NCBI GenBank assembly: GCA_002361935.1
Contig: DESD01000038.1
Span: 1 to 58,441, forward strand
Reading direction: 5' to 3'
DNA length: 58,441 bases
Source: Ruminococcaceae bacterium UBA3323
GTDB taxonomy: Bacteria; Bacillota; Clostridia; Oscillospirales; Acutalibacteraceae
The translations under genes and the position numbers were made by a program. Of the stretch, positions 48,959 through 56,628 are shown in pieces (the stretch's first letter is position 1; each line of letters begins with the position of its first letter). The notes under the pieces were generated by a model, which saw nothing but the letters and a program-made list of their open reading frames with translations, ran no database searches and had not been told where the DNA came from.

Positions 48959-49810
48959 ATGCTTGTTAATATGCGTGATTTGCTGAAAGATGCTCAGGAT
49001 GGCAACTATGCGGTAGGTTCATTTTCGGTTGCCAATATGGAAATGGTGCTGGGTGTTCTTAAAGCTGCCAAAGAGCTTAAAGCTCCTGTCATTCTTCAGA
49101 TTGCCGAAGTCAGACTGAAGCAGTCCCCTCTTGAAGTGATAGGTCCGCTTATGGTTGCTGCCGCTGAAGCAGCAGATACACCTGTTGCTGTTCATTTTGA
49201 TCACGGAAAAACTGCTGAAAAGATTGCAGAGGCCCTTGAACTGGGATTTACTTCCGTTATGTTTGACGGAAGCCATCTTCCGTTTGAAGAAAACATTGCA
49301 AAAACCAAAAAAATAATTGCTCTTGCAGAACAGTATGATGCTGCCGTAGAAGCAGAAATCGGTTGTGTCGGCGGTTCGGAAGACGGCAGTGAGGATATAG
49401 CGATAAACTGTACAAAGCCTGCCGATGCTGTTCGCTTTGCAGGGGAAACAGGCGTGGATGCTTTGGCTGTTGCAATCGGCAATGCACACGGAAATTACAA
49501 ATCCACTCCGAAGCTTCGTTTTGATATTCTGGAGGAATGCGCTGAGTCGGTTTGTGTTCCGCTTGTTCTTCACGGCGGAACGGGAATCAGCCCGGATGAT
49601 TTTGTTAAATGCTCCAAAACGGGCATAAAAAAAATAAATATTGCAACTGCAACCTTTGATATGGTTGAAAAAACAGTTCGTGATTGTTATAATGAAAATA
49701 GTATTAACGGATACTATGATTTGCAGTCAGCCGAGGTTCATGGAGCTTATGAAAATGCCAAGCGCCATATCTTGATTTTCGGTTCAGATAATAAAGCGGA
49801 GGTATACTGA
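48959..49810 (+). CDS. Class II fructose-bisphosphate-type aldolase (FbaA/IolJ group)
   Basis: A 283-residue zinc aldolase. Recognised elements: NYAVGSFSVANMEMVLG, the proton-donor and zinc-binding VHFDHG, SVMFDGSHLPFEEN, EAEIGCVGG, NAHGNYKSTPKL and LVLHGGTGISPDDF, ending in KKINIATA. This subgroup includes fructose-bisphosphate, tagatose-bisphosphate and 2-deoxy-5-keto-gluconate-6-phosphate aldolases. An IolC-like kinase gene starts one base after the stop, which makes the IolJ role attractive, though the rest of the inositol pathway is not in the window. The ribosome site is weak (AAGG 16 bases upstream). Confidence 0.82.
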   Translation: MLVNMRDLLKDAQDGNYAVGSFSVANMEMVLGVLKAAKELKAPVILQIAEVRLKQSPLEVIGPLMVAAAEAADTPVAVHFDHGKTAEKIAEALELGFTSVMFDGSHLPFEENIAKTKKIIALAEQYDAAVEAEIGCVGGSEDGSEDIAINCTKPADAVRFAGETGVDALAVAIGNAHGNYKSTPKLRFDILEECAESVCVPLVLHGGTGISPDDFVKCSKTGIKKINIATATFDMVEKTVRDCYNENSINGYYDLQSAEVHGAYENAKRHILIFGSDNKAEVY

Positions 49811-49811
49811 A

Positions 49812-50828
49812 ATGAAGTATATAGAATTTGACAACTCAAAACCCATTGATTTTATTCCGATTGGCAGAATTGCAATTGATTTTAATCCGACCGATATGTA
49901 TATGCCTCTTTCGGAATCATCAAATTTCAATAAATATGTCGGCGGTTCTCCTGCCAATATTGCTGTCGGCCTTGCACGCCTTGGCTGCAGGGTTGGATTT
50001 ATAGGCTGTGTTTCCGATGATCAGTTCGGCGATTTTGTAACCAATTATTTTGATAAAGAGGGGATTGATACAAGCCATATTACCCGTGCCAAAAACGGCG
50101 AAAAGCTTGGCTTAACCTTTACCGAGATTCTTTCAAAGGAAAAATCCTCCATATTAATGTACCGTGATAATGTTGCGGATTTCTGCCTTGAGCCTGCTGA
50201 TGTTGATGAGGAGTATGTTGCCTCTGCAAAAGCTATTGTAATCAGCGGCACTGCACTTGCACAGAGTCCGAGCAGAGAGGCTTGCCTTAAAGCAATGATG
50301 CTTGCCAAAAAGAATAATGTAAGAATTATTTTTGATATTGATTATCGTGAATACACATGGAAATCAATGGATGAAATTGCTGTTTATTACAGTCTGGTTG
50401 CACAGAATGCGGATATTATCATGGGTTCACGTGAGGAATTCGACTTAACAGAAGGCATTGTCGGTGTTAAGGCATCAGACCCGGATTCCGCTAAATACTG
50501 GCAGTCCTTTGGTGCTTCCATCTGTGTTATCAAGCATGGCAAGGAAGGCTCAACAGCTTATACAAATGACGGTAAATTTTATACAATTAAGCCGTTCCCT
50601 GCAGTTAAGCTTAAGGGCTTCGGCGGCGGAGATGGTTATGGCTCATCCTTCCTTTACAGCATTCTTCAGGGCAAGGAAATTATTGATTGTCTTGAATTCG
50701 GCTCTGCCTCTGCTTCTATACTGATCTCCGCACACAGCTGCTCGGATGCAATGCCGTCTGCTGCTCAGGTTGAACAGTTTATCAAGGAAAGCAAAGAAAA
50801 ATACGGTGAAATGGTTGCCCGTGCATAA
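49812..50828 (+). CDS. PfkB-family sugar kinase, IolC-like (5-dehydro-2-deoxygluconokinase)
   Basis: A 338-residue ribokinase-family protein. N-terminal IPIGRIAIDFNPTD and GGSPANIAVGLARLG; central DIDYREYTWKS; C-terminal GFGGGDGYGSSFLYSIL with the catalytic Asp of the GxGD motif. The DIDYRE stretch and general layout match IolC. It would phosphorylate 5-dehydro-2-deoxygluconate, whose product the preceding aldolase splits. A GGAGG ribosome site lies inside the end of the aldolase gene, so translation is coupled. Other PfkB sugars remain possible. Confidence 0.75.
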   Translation: MKYIEFDNSKPIDFIPIGRIAIDFNPTDMYMPLSESSNFNKYVGGSPANIAVGLARLGCRVGFIGCVSDDQFGDFVTNYFDKEGIDTSHITRAKNGEKLGLTFTEILSKEKSSILMYRDNVADFCLEPADVDEEYVASAKAIVISGTALAQSPSREACLKAMMLAKKNNVRIIFDIDYREYTWKSMDEIAVYYSLVAQNADIIMGSREEFDLTEGIVGVKASDPDSAKYWQSFGASICVIKHGKEGSTAYTNDGKFYTIKPFPAVKLKGFGGGDGYGSSFLYSILQGKEIIDCLEFGSASASILISAHSCSDAMPSAAQVEQFIKESKEKYGEMVARA

Positions 50829-50842
50829 AATTCTATAAATTC

Positions 50843-50870
50843 AGCTCCCTGTTTCTGCAGGGAGCTTTTT
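50843..50870 (+). terminator. Rho-independent terminator
   Basis: AGCTCCCTG pairs perfectly with CAGGGAGCT, then TTTTTC. It ends the aldolase/kinase unit. Confidence 0.88.
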
Positions 50871-50923
50871 CATGAAAAACGGTAATTCAAATCGGATGGT
50901 ATGGCTGCGGAATATCAAGCATT

Positions 50924-51109
50924 TTACAAATCGTCTGCATCCTGAACGGGCTCTTCATATTCTCCGTTATAATAAGTGTCTGCCGTAATACCTGTGTAGC
51001 TTCCGTCAACGTCGCTTAAAATCTGATCGGGGCTGATGTAGGATGTTAAGTCTATAATTCTTGCTCCGTTTTTAATTTCTTTTTTATGCTCTTTATTGTT
51101 TTTCTTCAT
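50924..51109 (-). CDS. 61-residue hypothetical protein
   Basis: A small soluble protein: a basic N-terminus (KKNNKEHKKEIKNG), a short hydrophobic motif (ARIIDLTSYIS), then an acidic, Tyr-rich tail ending DADDL. The ATG at 51109 is preceded by GAGGTGA, which is part of a terminator-like hairpin (51110-51151). It probably shares a transcript with the gene at 51167. No family recognised. Confidence 0.5.
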   Translation of the reverse strand: MKKNNKEHKKEIKNGARIIDLTSYISPDQILSDVDGSYTGITADTYYNGEYEEPVQDADDL

Positions 51110-51151
51110 AAAAAATCACCTCGCTCATATTTTGAGCAAAGGTGATTTTTT
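51110..51151 (-). terminator. Hairpin with embedded ribosome site
   Basis: On the minus strand AAAAAATCACCT pairs with AGGTGATTTTTT, with an inner GCTCA/TGAGC stem. It resembles a terminator after the 51167 gene, but its 3' arm and T-run also hold the GAGGTGA ribosome site and lead directly into ATG 51109. Confidence 0.75.
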
Positions 51152-51166
51152 TATACTCTGAAATTT

Positions 51167-51790
51167 TTAGATTTTTTCAACATCTATAACGGCAATTTTA
51201 TCCATAAAGTCTTTTGGCGTTATAACCTCGCCCATATCAAAAAAGTCATCCATATTCAGATTGAAGTTATTAACAAAAACAGGCGTTTTTTCGTATTCAA
51301 TATCAATATGAAGCCTTTTGGCATCTTCAATAATCTGCCGTGAATCATAATTGTTGCAATCATAATATCTGCATGCCTGAATTTCGTTGTTCTTAATATA
51401 TTGAAGCACAATGTTTCGGCTGGATTTGGAAATAGAAATATATGCCTGAATATCCTTTTGAAGAGCCTGCCCCATGGTGATTTGTGCAACAGCCTTGCAT
51501 GCTCCCGAATTCAGAAAAAACTCATTAATAAAAATGCTTTCAAGCGTGCTGGTATCATCCGGAACTACAATTGCAAGAATATTTTTAGAGGTTTTATTAG
51601 GGTAAATGTTTTTAATGAACGCCTTAAAATAATGCTGGCTTTCCGCAATTTTTTTTGCAAAGGCATGGTAAAAAGGAATATTGGGCTGGCTTGAAATTCC
51701 CGGAAGAGAAAAAGACTTGAATTCGCCCGCATTTCTGTCGTAAACAAGAATATTTGTATTTGTGATGATAACAGGTATGCTTTTTGCCAT
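51167..51790 (-). CDS. Hypothetical protein, possibly degenerate actin-like fold
   Basis: A 207-residue soluble protein from ATG 51790, after AGGAAGTG. Strand-rich starts (SIPVIITNTNILVYDR), a central segment that recalls the mid part of MreB/FtsA-like proteins (LAIVVPDDTSTLE, then a helix and a YISISKSSRNI strand), and no obvious nucleotide-binding motif. I infer a diverged actin-like domain at low confidence. The gene is divergent from the DUF3048 gene and has its own promoter. Confidence 0.55.
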   Translation of the reverse strand: MAKSIPVIITNTNILVYDRNAGEFKSFSLPGISSQPNIPFYHAFAKKIAESQHYFKAFIKNIYPNKTSKNILAIVVPDDTSTLESIFINEFFLNSGACKAVAQITMGQALQKDIQAYISISKSSRNIVLQYIKNNEIQACRYYDCNNYDSRQIIEDAKRLHIDIEYEKTPVFVNNFNLNMDDFFDMGEVITPKDFMDKIAVIDVEKI

Positions 51791-51820
51791 AAAATACACT
51801 TCCTAAAATAAATTATATAT

Positions 51821-51849
51821 ATTTTACTACAAATTGAGTATGAAATCAA
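51821..51849 (-). promoter_or_regulatory. Promoter of the 51790/51109 unit
   Basis: Minus strand: TTGATT, 17-base spacer, TAAAAT. The start codon follows about 30 bases later. Confidence 0.6.
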
Positions 51850-51929
51850 ATATTAAAAAATATGTAGAAAATGTGTAGAAATTATGTCTTAAATATGATA
51901 ATATTGTTGTAGTAAAGGAGAAATTGGAT

Positions 51930-53129
51930 ATGGATAACAGAAATGATGAATTTGAAAGGGCAGATTTTGCCGATGATTTTTTTCAGGCGGCGGAAATAAA
52001 TGCGCTGAATGATGAAGAAAACCGGATGAATCATCCCAAGGATAATAAGAGCAAAAGCAAGGCTGTAATCATTGCCGTTGCGGCAGTTGTTGCGGTTGTA
52101 GCTATTGCCTGCGGCATTTATTTTGGGTTCTTTCATGATAAAAAGGAGGAAGAAATCCCCACAGTGCCAAGCAGCTCAACAACAACAGAGGCTCCTGCCG
52201 TGATAACGAATCCTCTTACGGGGGAAGCCGGTTATAACGAAGCAGCTATCGGAAAAAGACCGGTTTCAGTTGTTATTGATAATGCCTCCGGCGCAAGACC
52301 TCAGTATAATATGAGTGCAGCAGATATTGTTGTTGAGGGCGAGGTTGAAGGCGGAGAAACCCGTATGCTCTGGTTCTTTGCCGATATGTCAAATCTTCCT
52401 GAGCAGGTTGGGCCAACCCGTTCTGCAAGGCCGAGCTTTGTTAAGTTTTCCGAGCTGTTTGATTCTGTGTATGTTCACTTCGGCGGCAGCCACAGCAAGG
52501 GTGATTACATCGGCGGATATGAAATCATCAAGCAGGACAATGTTGATGATATAGACGGTATGACAGTGTCCTCCTGCTTCAGAAGAACATCGGATAAGGT
52601 TAGTCCGCATAATGCTGTTCTTATCGGTGAAAATCTTTTGGCTGCAATTGAAAAGAAAAATTACAGAACGGATGTGGATAAAAGCTCATTTTCGGCATTG
52701 AGCTTTAATGAAAAAGTAAGCGCAGTGTCTGAAAATCCGTGCAATAATGTAACAGTTAAGTTTTCTTCAAAAACAAGAAGCCATACTTTTGCTTACAATA
52801 CAGAAAGCAAAACATATACAAATCAGGGCGATTATAATACGCCTGTCAGCTTTACGAATCTTATAATTATGTATGCAGATTCAACTTATATAGACAAGCA
52901 TGATTATAAGGGTGCAGGCAATACGGAAACCTATCTTAATTATAGTTTAACAAGCGGCAGAGGCCAGCTTGTTTCCTGCGGCTCGGTTGTAGATTTTGAT
53001 TGGAGCGTGGATAACGGTATTCTTTCCTTCAAAGATAAGAACGGAAAAGAATTAAAGCTTAATCCGGGTAAAAGCTGGATAGCGCTTACTTCGGCAAATC
53101 ATAACGGAAGTGCAAGCATTAACGGTTAA
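51930..53129 (+). CDS. DUF3048 (YerB-like) membrane-anchored protein
   Basis: A 399-residue protein from ATG 51930, after AAAGGAG; TTG 51924 is an alternative. A charged cytosolic tail of about 45 residues is followed by one membrane segment (AVIIAVAAVVAVVAIACGIYFG), a Ser/Thr-rich linker, and the extracellular DUF3048 domain: RPVSVVIDNASGARPQYN, ADIVVEGEVEGGETRM, GPTRSARPSFV, VHFGGSHSKGD and SPHNAVLIG. YerB-like proteins are thought to act at the cell surface, but their activity is not established. It is the first of three envelope genes on the plus strand. Confidence 0.88.
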   Translation: MDNRNDEFERADFADDFFQAAEINALNDEENRMNHPKDNKSKSKAVIIAVAAVVAVVAIACGIYFGFFHDKKEEEIPTVPSSSTTTEAPAVITNPLTGEAGYNEAAIGKRPVSVVIDNASGARPQYNMSAADIVVEGEVEGGETRMLWFFADMSNLPEQVGPTRSARPSFVKFSELFDSVYVHFGGSHSKGDYIGGYEIIKQDNVDDIDGMTVSSCFRRTSDKVSPHNAVLIGENLLAAIEKKNYRTDVDKSSFSALSFNEKVSAVSENPCNNVTVKFSSKTRSHTFAYNTESKTYTNQGDYNTPVSFTNLIIMYADSTYIDKHDYKGAGNTETYLNYSLTSGRGQLVSCGSVVDFDWSVDNGILSFKDKNGKELKLNPGKSWIALTSANHNGSASING

Positions 53130-53181
53130 TACAAATCATTTAATCAATGTTTTAATTAATAAATGAAAAGGAGACTGAAAA

Positions 53182-54045
53182 ATGGGTATACCGATTATTA
53201 TTCCAACCAGCAAAGAGGGCTTTAAGCGATGGATAAAGGTTGTCGGCGTTATTCTGATTGCTGTTGCAGTTTATTTATCTGCAACCAAGATTCAGCTTGC
53301 TGAGCCGAATTTTGTTAAGGCAGGCACAGTACCCTTTTCCGAAATGAATAAAACAGATGTATATGAAATAACTCAGGCAGTGGTTTTTGATAATTATGCA
53401 CAATATACAAATAACAGTTATGTATACGAGTATTTTACAATTCTTGTTAAGGACAGCGACGGGTATTCAAAATATGCTTCTGTTGTAACAAGTGCGGATG
53501 ATGCTGTTTATGAAAAGGTTATGGCCTTTAATAAGGATACAAGCCTTTATTACGGCGACTGCGTTTTAAGCGGCGGCTTTACCGCTGTTAAAATGGACGA
53601 TGTAAAAATGGATAAGGATCATGCGGCAGATCTTAAGAAATGGTTTAATAAGGATATTTCAAACTGTCAGCAGTTTCTTAATGCAGAAGCGTCCGATTTA
53701 ATTCTTACATATGCCTGTGCTTCGGAACAGGATTTTCCCGTATACAAGGAAAACCTGAAAAGTGAGAATATCAAATGGAGCGCTGTATCAGCCGCTCTTG
53801 TGTTGGGCGGAATAATCTGTATAGCTATCGGCGTATTCATGAGCAAAAAGGATAAGAAAAAAGCTCTGGAGGCTGCCGAAGCGAATGCGCAGTATTTTGA
53901 TCCTGATGCAGTATATTATAATCCTGAAGCCCCGGCTGAAAATGCTGAAGCAGAGCCTACTCAGCAGGAATATGCTTCTGCTGCGGCGAATGCATACACG
54001 GTTTTACCTGAAGAGACAGCGGCTGAAAATTCAACTGAGGAGTGA
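53182..54045 (+). CDS. Two-pass membrane protein, unknown function
   Basis: A 287-residue protein with AAAGGAG before ATG 53182. One membrane segment near the N-terminus (about 19-37), an extracellular domain of about 150 residues with NKTDVYEIT and LTYACASEQDFPVY, a second membrane segment (about 201-220), and an acidic, Ala/Glu-rich cytosolic tail. The same order appears in the following protein, with similar short motifs, so the pair looks like diverged duplicates. No family recognised. Confidence 0.6.
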   Translation: MGIPIIIPTSKEGFKRWIKVVGVILIAVAVYLSATKIQLAEPNFVKAGTVPFSEMNKTDVYEITQAVVFDNYAQYTNNSYVYEYFTILVKDSDGYSKYASVVTSADDAVYEKVMAFNKDTSLYYGDCVLSGGFTAVKMDDVKMDKDHAADLKKWFNKDISNCQQFLNAEASDLILTYACASEQDFPVYKENLKSENIKWSAVSAALVLGGIICIAIGVFMSKKDKKKALEAAEANAQYFDPDAVYYNPEAPAENAEAEPTQQEYASAAANAYTVLPEETAAENSTEE

Positions 54046-54050
54046 TTATA

Positions 54051-54755
54051 ATGCTGCAGCCTAATTTGGAATACAATCCCAGGAAAAAAGGCAGAGCGCT
54101 GAAAATTATTGCTCAGATATTATCAACTCTGTTTACTGCTGTTATGATAATCGGATTTATTTCGTGTGTTGCAACAGATGCACCTCGATACATACCTGCT
54201 GAAAAAGTCAATCTTTATAATACAAACTATTATGATGTTTATGAATTAAAGGATTTAAAGGTTGTTTCAAAATATTCATCAGATGAAGATTTTGATTATT
54301 ATCTTGTGCTTCTTCCATATAAGGATGAAACAATTAAGGCCGCATCTTTCAGAGGTTATAAATATTATTCTGATGAAGATGCCGAGAAAAAGGAATTTGT
54401 TGGCTCAACTATTTCTGTCGGTGTAACAGTAGATACGGTTGATCTGTATAATGATGATTTTAAAGAGGCATACAATCGTGCGGTTGATGATTTGAAAAAC
54501 AACGGCATGCATGTAGTATCCACTGAATTGGATTTTACCTTTGCCTGTGAAAACAATGCTGATTTTTCGGATTATTATGATACTGATAAATCAAGTGCTG
54601 TTTTTTCAACTGTTTTTTTAGCCGTGCTTTCAATAGTGGGCGTTATACTGATGATTGCCAGCTACAAAAGCAGCAATTATAATCCTGAACAAACCTATTT
54701 TGTGCCGGGCAGTAATAAAACATCTTTGGATTTTGATTTTGATAAAAGGTTTTAA
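54051..54755 (+). CDS. Two-pass membrane protein, related to the preceding one
   Basis: A 234-residue protein from ATG 54051; GAGGAG lies in the end of the previous gene. Cytosolic basic start (RKKGRALK), membrane segment (about 17-38), extracellular domain with YYDVYELKDL and LDFTFACENNADFSDYY, second membrane segment (about 190-207) and a Tyr-rich tail. The DVYEL and ACxxxxDF elements match the neighbour in place and spacing. Function unknown. A perfect bidirectional terminator follows. Confidence 0.6.
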   Translation: MLQPNLEYNPRKKGRALKIIAQILSTLFTAVMIIGFISCVATDAPRYIPAEKVNLYNTNYYDVYELKDLKVVSKYSSDEDFDYYLVLLPYKDETIKAASFRGYKYYSDEDAEKKEFVGSTISVGVTVDTVDLYNDDFKEAYNRAVDDLKNNGMHVVSTELDFTFACENNADFSDYYDTDKSSAVFSTVFLAVLSIVGVILMIASYKSSNYNPEQTYFVPGSNKTSLDFDFDKRF

Positions 54756-54756
54756 A

Positions 54757-54797
54757 GAAAAAGGCTTGTTTACCATTTGGTAAACAAGCCTTTTTTA
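54757..54797. terminator. Bidirectional terminator
   Basis: AAGGCTTGTTTACC pairs with GGTAAACAAGCCTT, with T6 on the plus side and A-rich DNA on the other. It serves the convergent 54051 and 54800 genes. Confidence 0.92.
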
Positions 54798-54799
54798 TA

Positions 54800-55321
54800 C
54801 TATTTTAAGCCTTTAAGATATTTAAAGGTTTCCTTTTCTCCCTTTTCTTTCAGCATAATCAAAAGCTTTTCAAGCTCTGCCGAGGTTTCGGGATGAATCT
54901 GGATTCTTGCTTTTGCATTTTCAAAATATTGAAGCGGGTGTTCCTCTGTATAATTACTGCCCTGATAAATCTTACTTGCGGCAACCCTGTCGCAAAACAT
55001 TTCCTTTAAATATTTTGTGGGCATTTTAATTGGTTCCATTCGCTTGGTTTTTGGGTTATAATCCATCCAATATTCATAATGATGTCTGTTTCTGCCCTTG
55101 TGATGCAGCCAGGCGGAGGAATACCCCTTTTTTTCACGCTCAATTTCATTCGGCGATTTTATGCCGACATAATATTTGGCACCCGGAATAAATTCGGTAG
55201 GGGAGTATTTTGATAAATCATGCTTTAAGCCCTGAAAGGGTATGCCGGCTTTGATGCAATGCCTTAAAACACAGTGCCTGTGCTTCGTTATCGTGTTAAA
55301 ATGGGATAATGCTTTAAACAT
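54800..55321 (-). CDS. DUF5662 family protein
   Basis: A 173-residue soluble protein with a His-rich N-terminal half: HFNTITKHRHCVLRHC, GLKHDLSKYSPTEF and WLHHKGRNRHHYEYW. These histidines and acidic residues suggest a metal-dependent hydrolase of the HD-like kind, as in DUF5662. It is encoded downstream of dnaJ but separated by a hairpin at 55345, and ends at the bidirectional terminator. Function not established. Confidence 0.75.
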   Translation of the reverse strand: MFKALSHFNTITKHRHCVLRHCIKAGIPFQGLKHDLSKYSPTEFIPGAKYYVGIKSPNEIEREKKGYSSAWLHHKGRNRHHYEYWMDYNPKTKRMEPIKMPTKYLKEMFCDRVAASKIYQGSNYTEEHPLQYFENAKARIQIHPETSAELEKLLIMLKEKGEKETFKYLKGLK

Positions 55322-55344
55322 AGTGCTTTCCTAACAATTATAAG

Positions 55345-55377
55345 TAAAAAATATAGGCGGTATAGAACCACCTATAT
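55345..55377 (-). terminator. Terminator after dnaJ
   Basis: Minus strand: ATATAGGTGGTT pairs with the complementary CCGCCTATAT segment, followed by TTTTTTACTT. Confidence 0.75.
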
Positions 55378-55383
55378 TATATA

Positions 55384-56541
55384 TCATTTTTTCTTGAATT
55401 TGTCAAAGAAACTTTCTTTATCCTTATCGGAGCTTTTTGGAGCAGTTCCTGTATCGAACTGACGAAGAAGTTCCTTTTGTTCATTCGTAATATTCTTTGG
55501 AATGTCAACTACAATTCTTACGAATTCATCGCCTTTTCCAAATGAATTCAGCCGGTCAATACCCTTATTTTTCAGCTTAAATACTTCTCCCGGCTGTGTT
55601 CCTGCCGGCATATTGTATTTAACTGCTCCGTCAAGGGTCGGCACCTGAAGCTCTGCGCCAAGTGTTGCATCAACAAATGAAACATGCTGTGTAAACCAAA
55701 CATTAAAGCCGTCTCTTTCAAAATACTGATGCGGCTTGATTCTTACAACAATTTTTAAATCACCTGCAGGTCCGCCGTTTGATCCTGCATCACCCATACC
55801 GCGCATGCTTACAATTTGGTTGTTGTCAATTCCGGCAGGTATTGTAACATCAATTTTGTTTTTGCGGCGCACTTTGCCTTTGCCTGCACATTTTTGGCAT
55901 GGCGTTTCAATAATTTTACCGGTTCCGTTACAATCGGGGCAGGCACGCTGGGTGTTCATAACTCCGAATGCTGTTCTGCTCTGAACATTTATAACGCCTC
56001 TGCCTCCGCAATGCTGACAGGTTTTCGGGCTTGTGCCCTTTGCTGCGCCTGTGCCGTTGCATTCACTGCAGTTTTCCACTCTTGGTACATCAACGGTTTT
56101 TTTGCATCCCTTTGCAGCCTCTTCAAATGTAAGCGTAAGCTGAACCTGAATGTCTCTGCCTTTTCTTGGTGCATTTGGATTGCCTGAACCGCCAAAGCCT
56201 CCAAAGCCGCTGCCACCGCCGAAAAATGATGAAAAAATATCTCCAAGGTCTATATCTCCGTCAAAGCCGAATCCGCCGCCATAGCCTCCCTGGCCTGCAC
56301 CGTAATTGGGATCCACTCCTGCAAAGCCGAACTGATCGTATCTTGCTTTTTTATCGGGGTCTGACAGCACTTCGTAAGCTTCATTGCATTCCTTGAATTT
56401 TTCTTCTGCAACCTTGTCATTGGGATTCAAGTCGGGGTGATATTTTTTTGCTGTTTTTCTGTATGCTTTTTTTATCTCGTCCGAAGAGGCACCCTTCTGA
56501 ACACCGAGCACCTCGTAATAATCTCTTTTTTCTTCGGGCAT
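55384..56541 (-). CDS. dnaJ: Chaperone DnaJ
   Basis: About 385 residues from ATG 56541, after GGAGGC. N-terminal J domain (RDYYEVLGVQKGASSDEIKKAYR in parts, with the HPD tripeptide in KYHPDLN), Gly/Phe-rich linker (about 75-125), four CxxCxGxG zinc repeats (about 145-215) and the C-terminal substrate-binding domain. A full-length type I DnaJ that delivers unfolded proteins to DnaK. It follows dnaK with an intergenic hairpin. Confidence 0.96.
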   Translation of the reverse strand: MPEEKRDYYEVLGVQKGASSDEIKKAYRKTAKKYHPDLNPNDKVAEEKFKECNEAYEVLSDPDKKARYDQFGFAGVDPNYGAGQGGYGGGFGFDGDIDLGDIFSSFFGGGSGFGGFGGSGNPNAPRKGRDIQVQLTLTFEEAAKGCKKTVDVPRVENCSECNGTGAAKGTSPKTCQHCGGRGVINVQSRTAFGVMNTQRACPDCNGTGKIIETPCQKCAGKGKVRRKNKIDVTIPAGIDNNQIVSMRGMGDAGSNGGPAGDLKIVVRIKPHQYFERDGFNVWFTQHVSFVDATLGAELQVPTLDGAVKYNMPAGTQPGEVFKLKNKGIDRLNSFGKGDEFVRIVVDIPKNITNEQKELLRQFDTGTAPKSSDKDKESFFDKFKKK

Positions 56542-56572
56542 AATTGCCTCCGTAAGTAAGTTATTTAAATAG

Positions 56573-56602
56573 GGTATCCCGCGCAAAAATGAACGGGATA
56601 CC
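56573..56602 (-). other. dnaK-dnaJ intergenic hairpin
   Basis: GGTATCCCG pairs perfectly with CGGGATACC around a 12-base loop. No strong T-run follows, so it more likely sets relative dnaK and dnaJ mRNA levels by processing or partial termination. Confidence 0.6.
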
Positions 56603-56628
56603 TTTGATGTTGTTTAATTGTTTATTGA

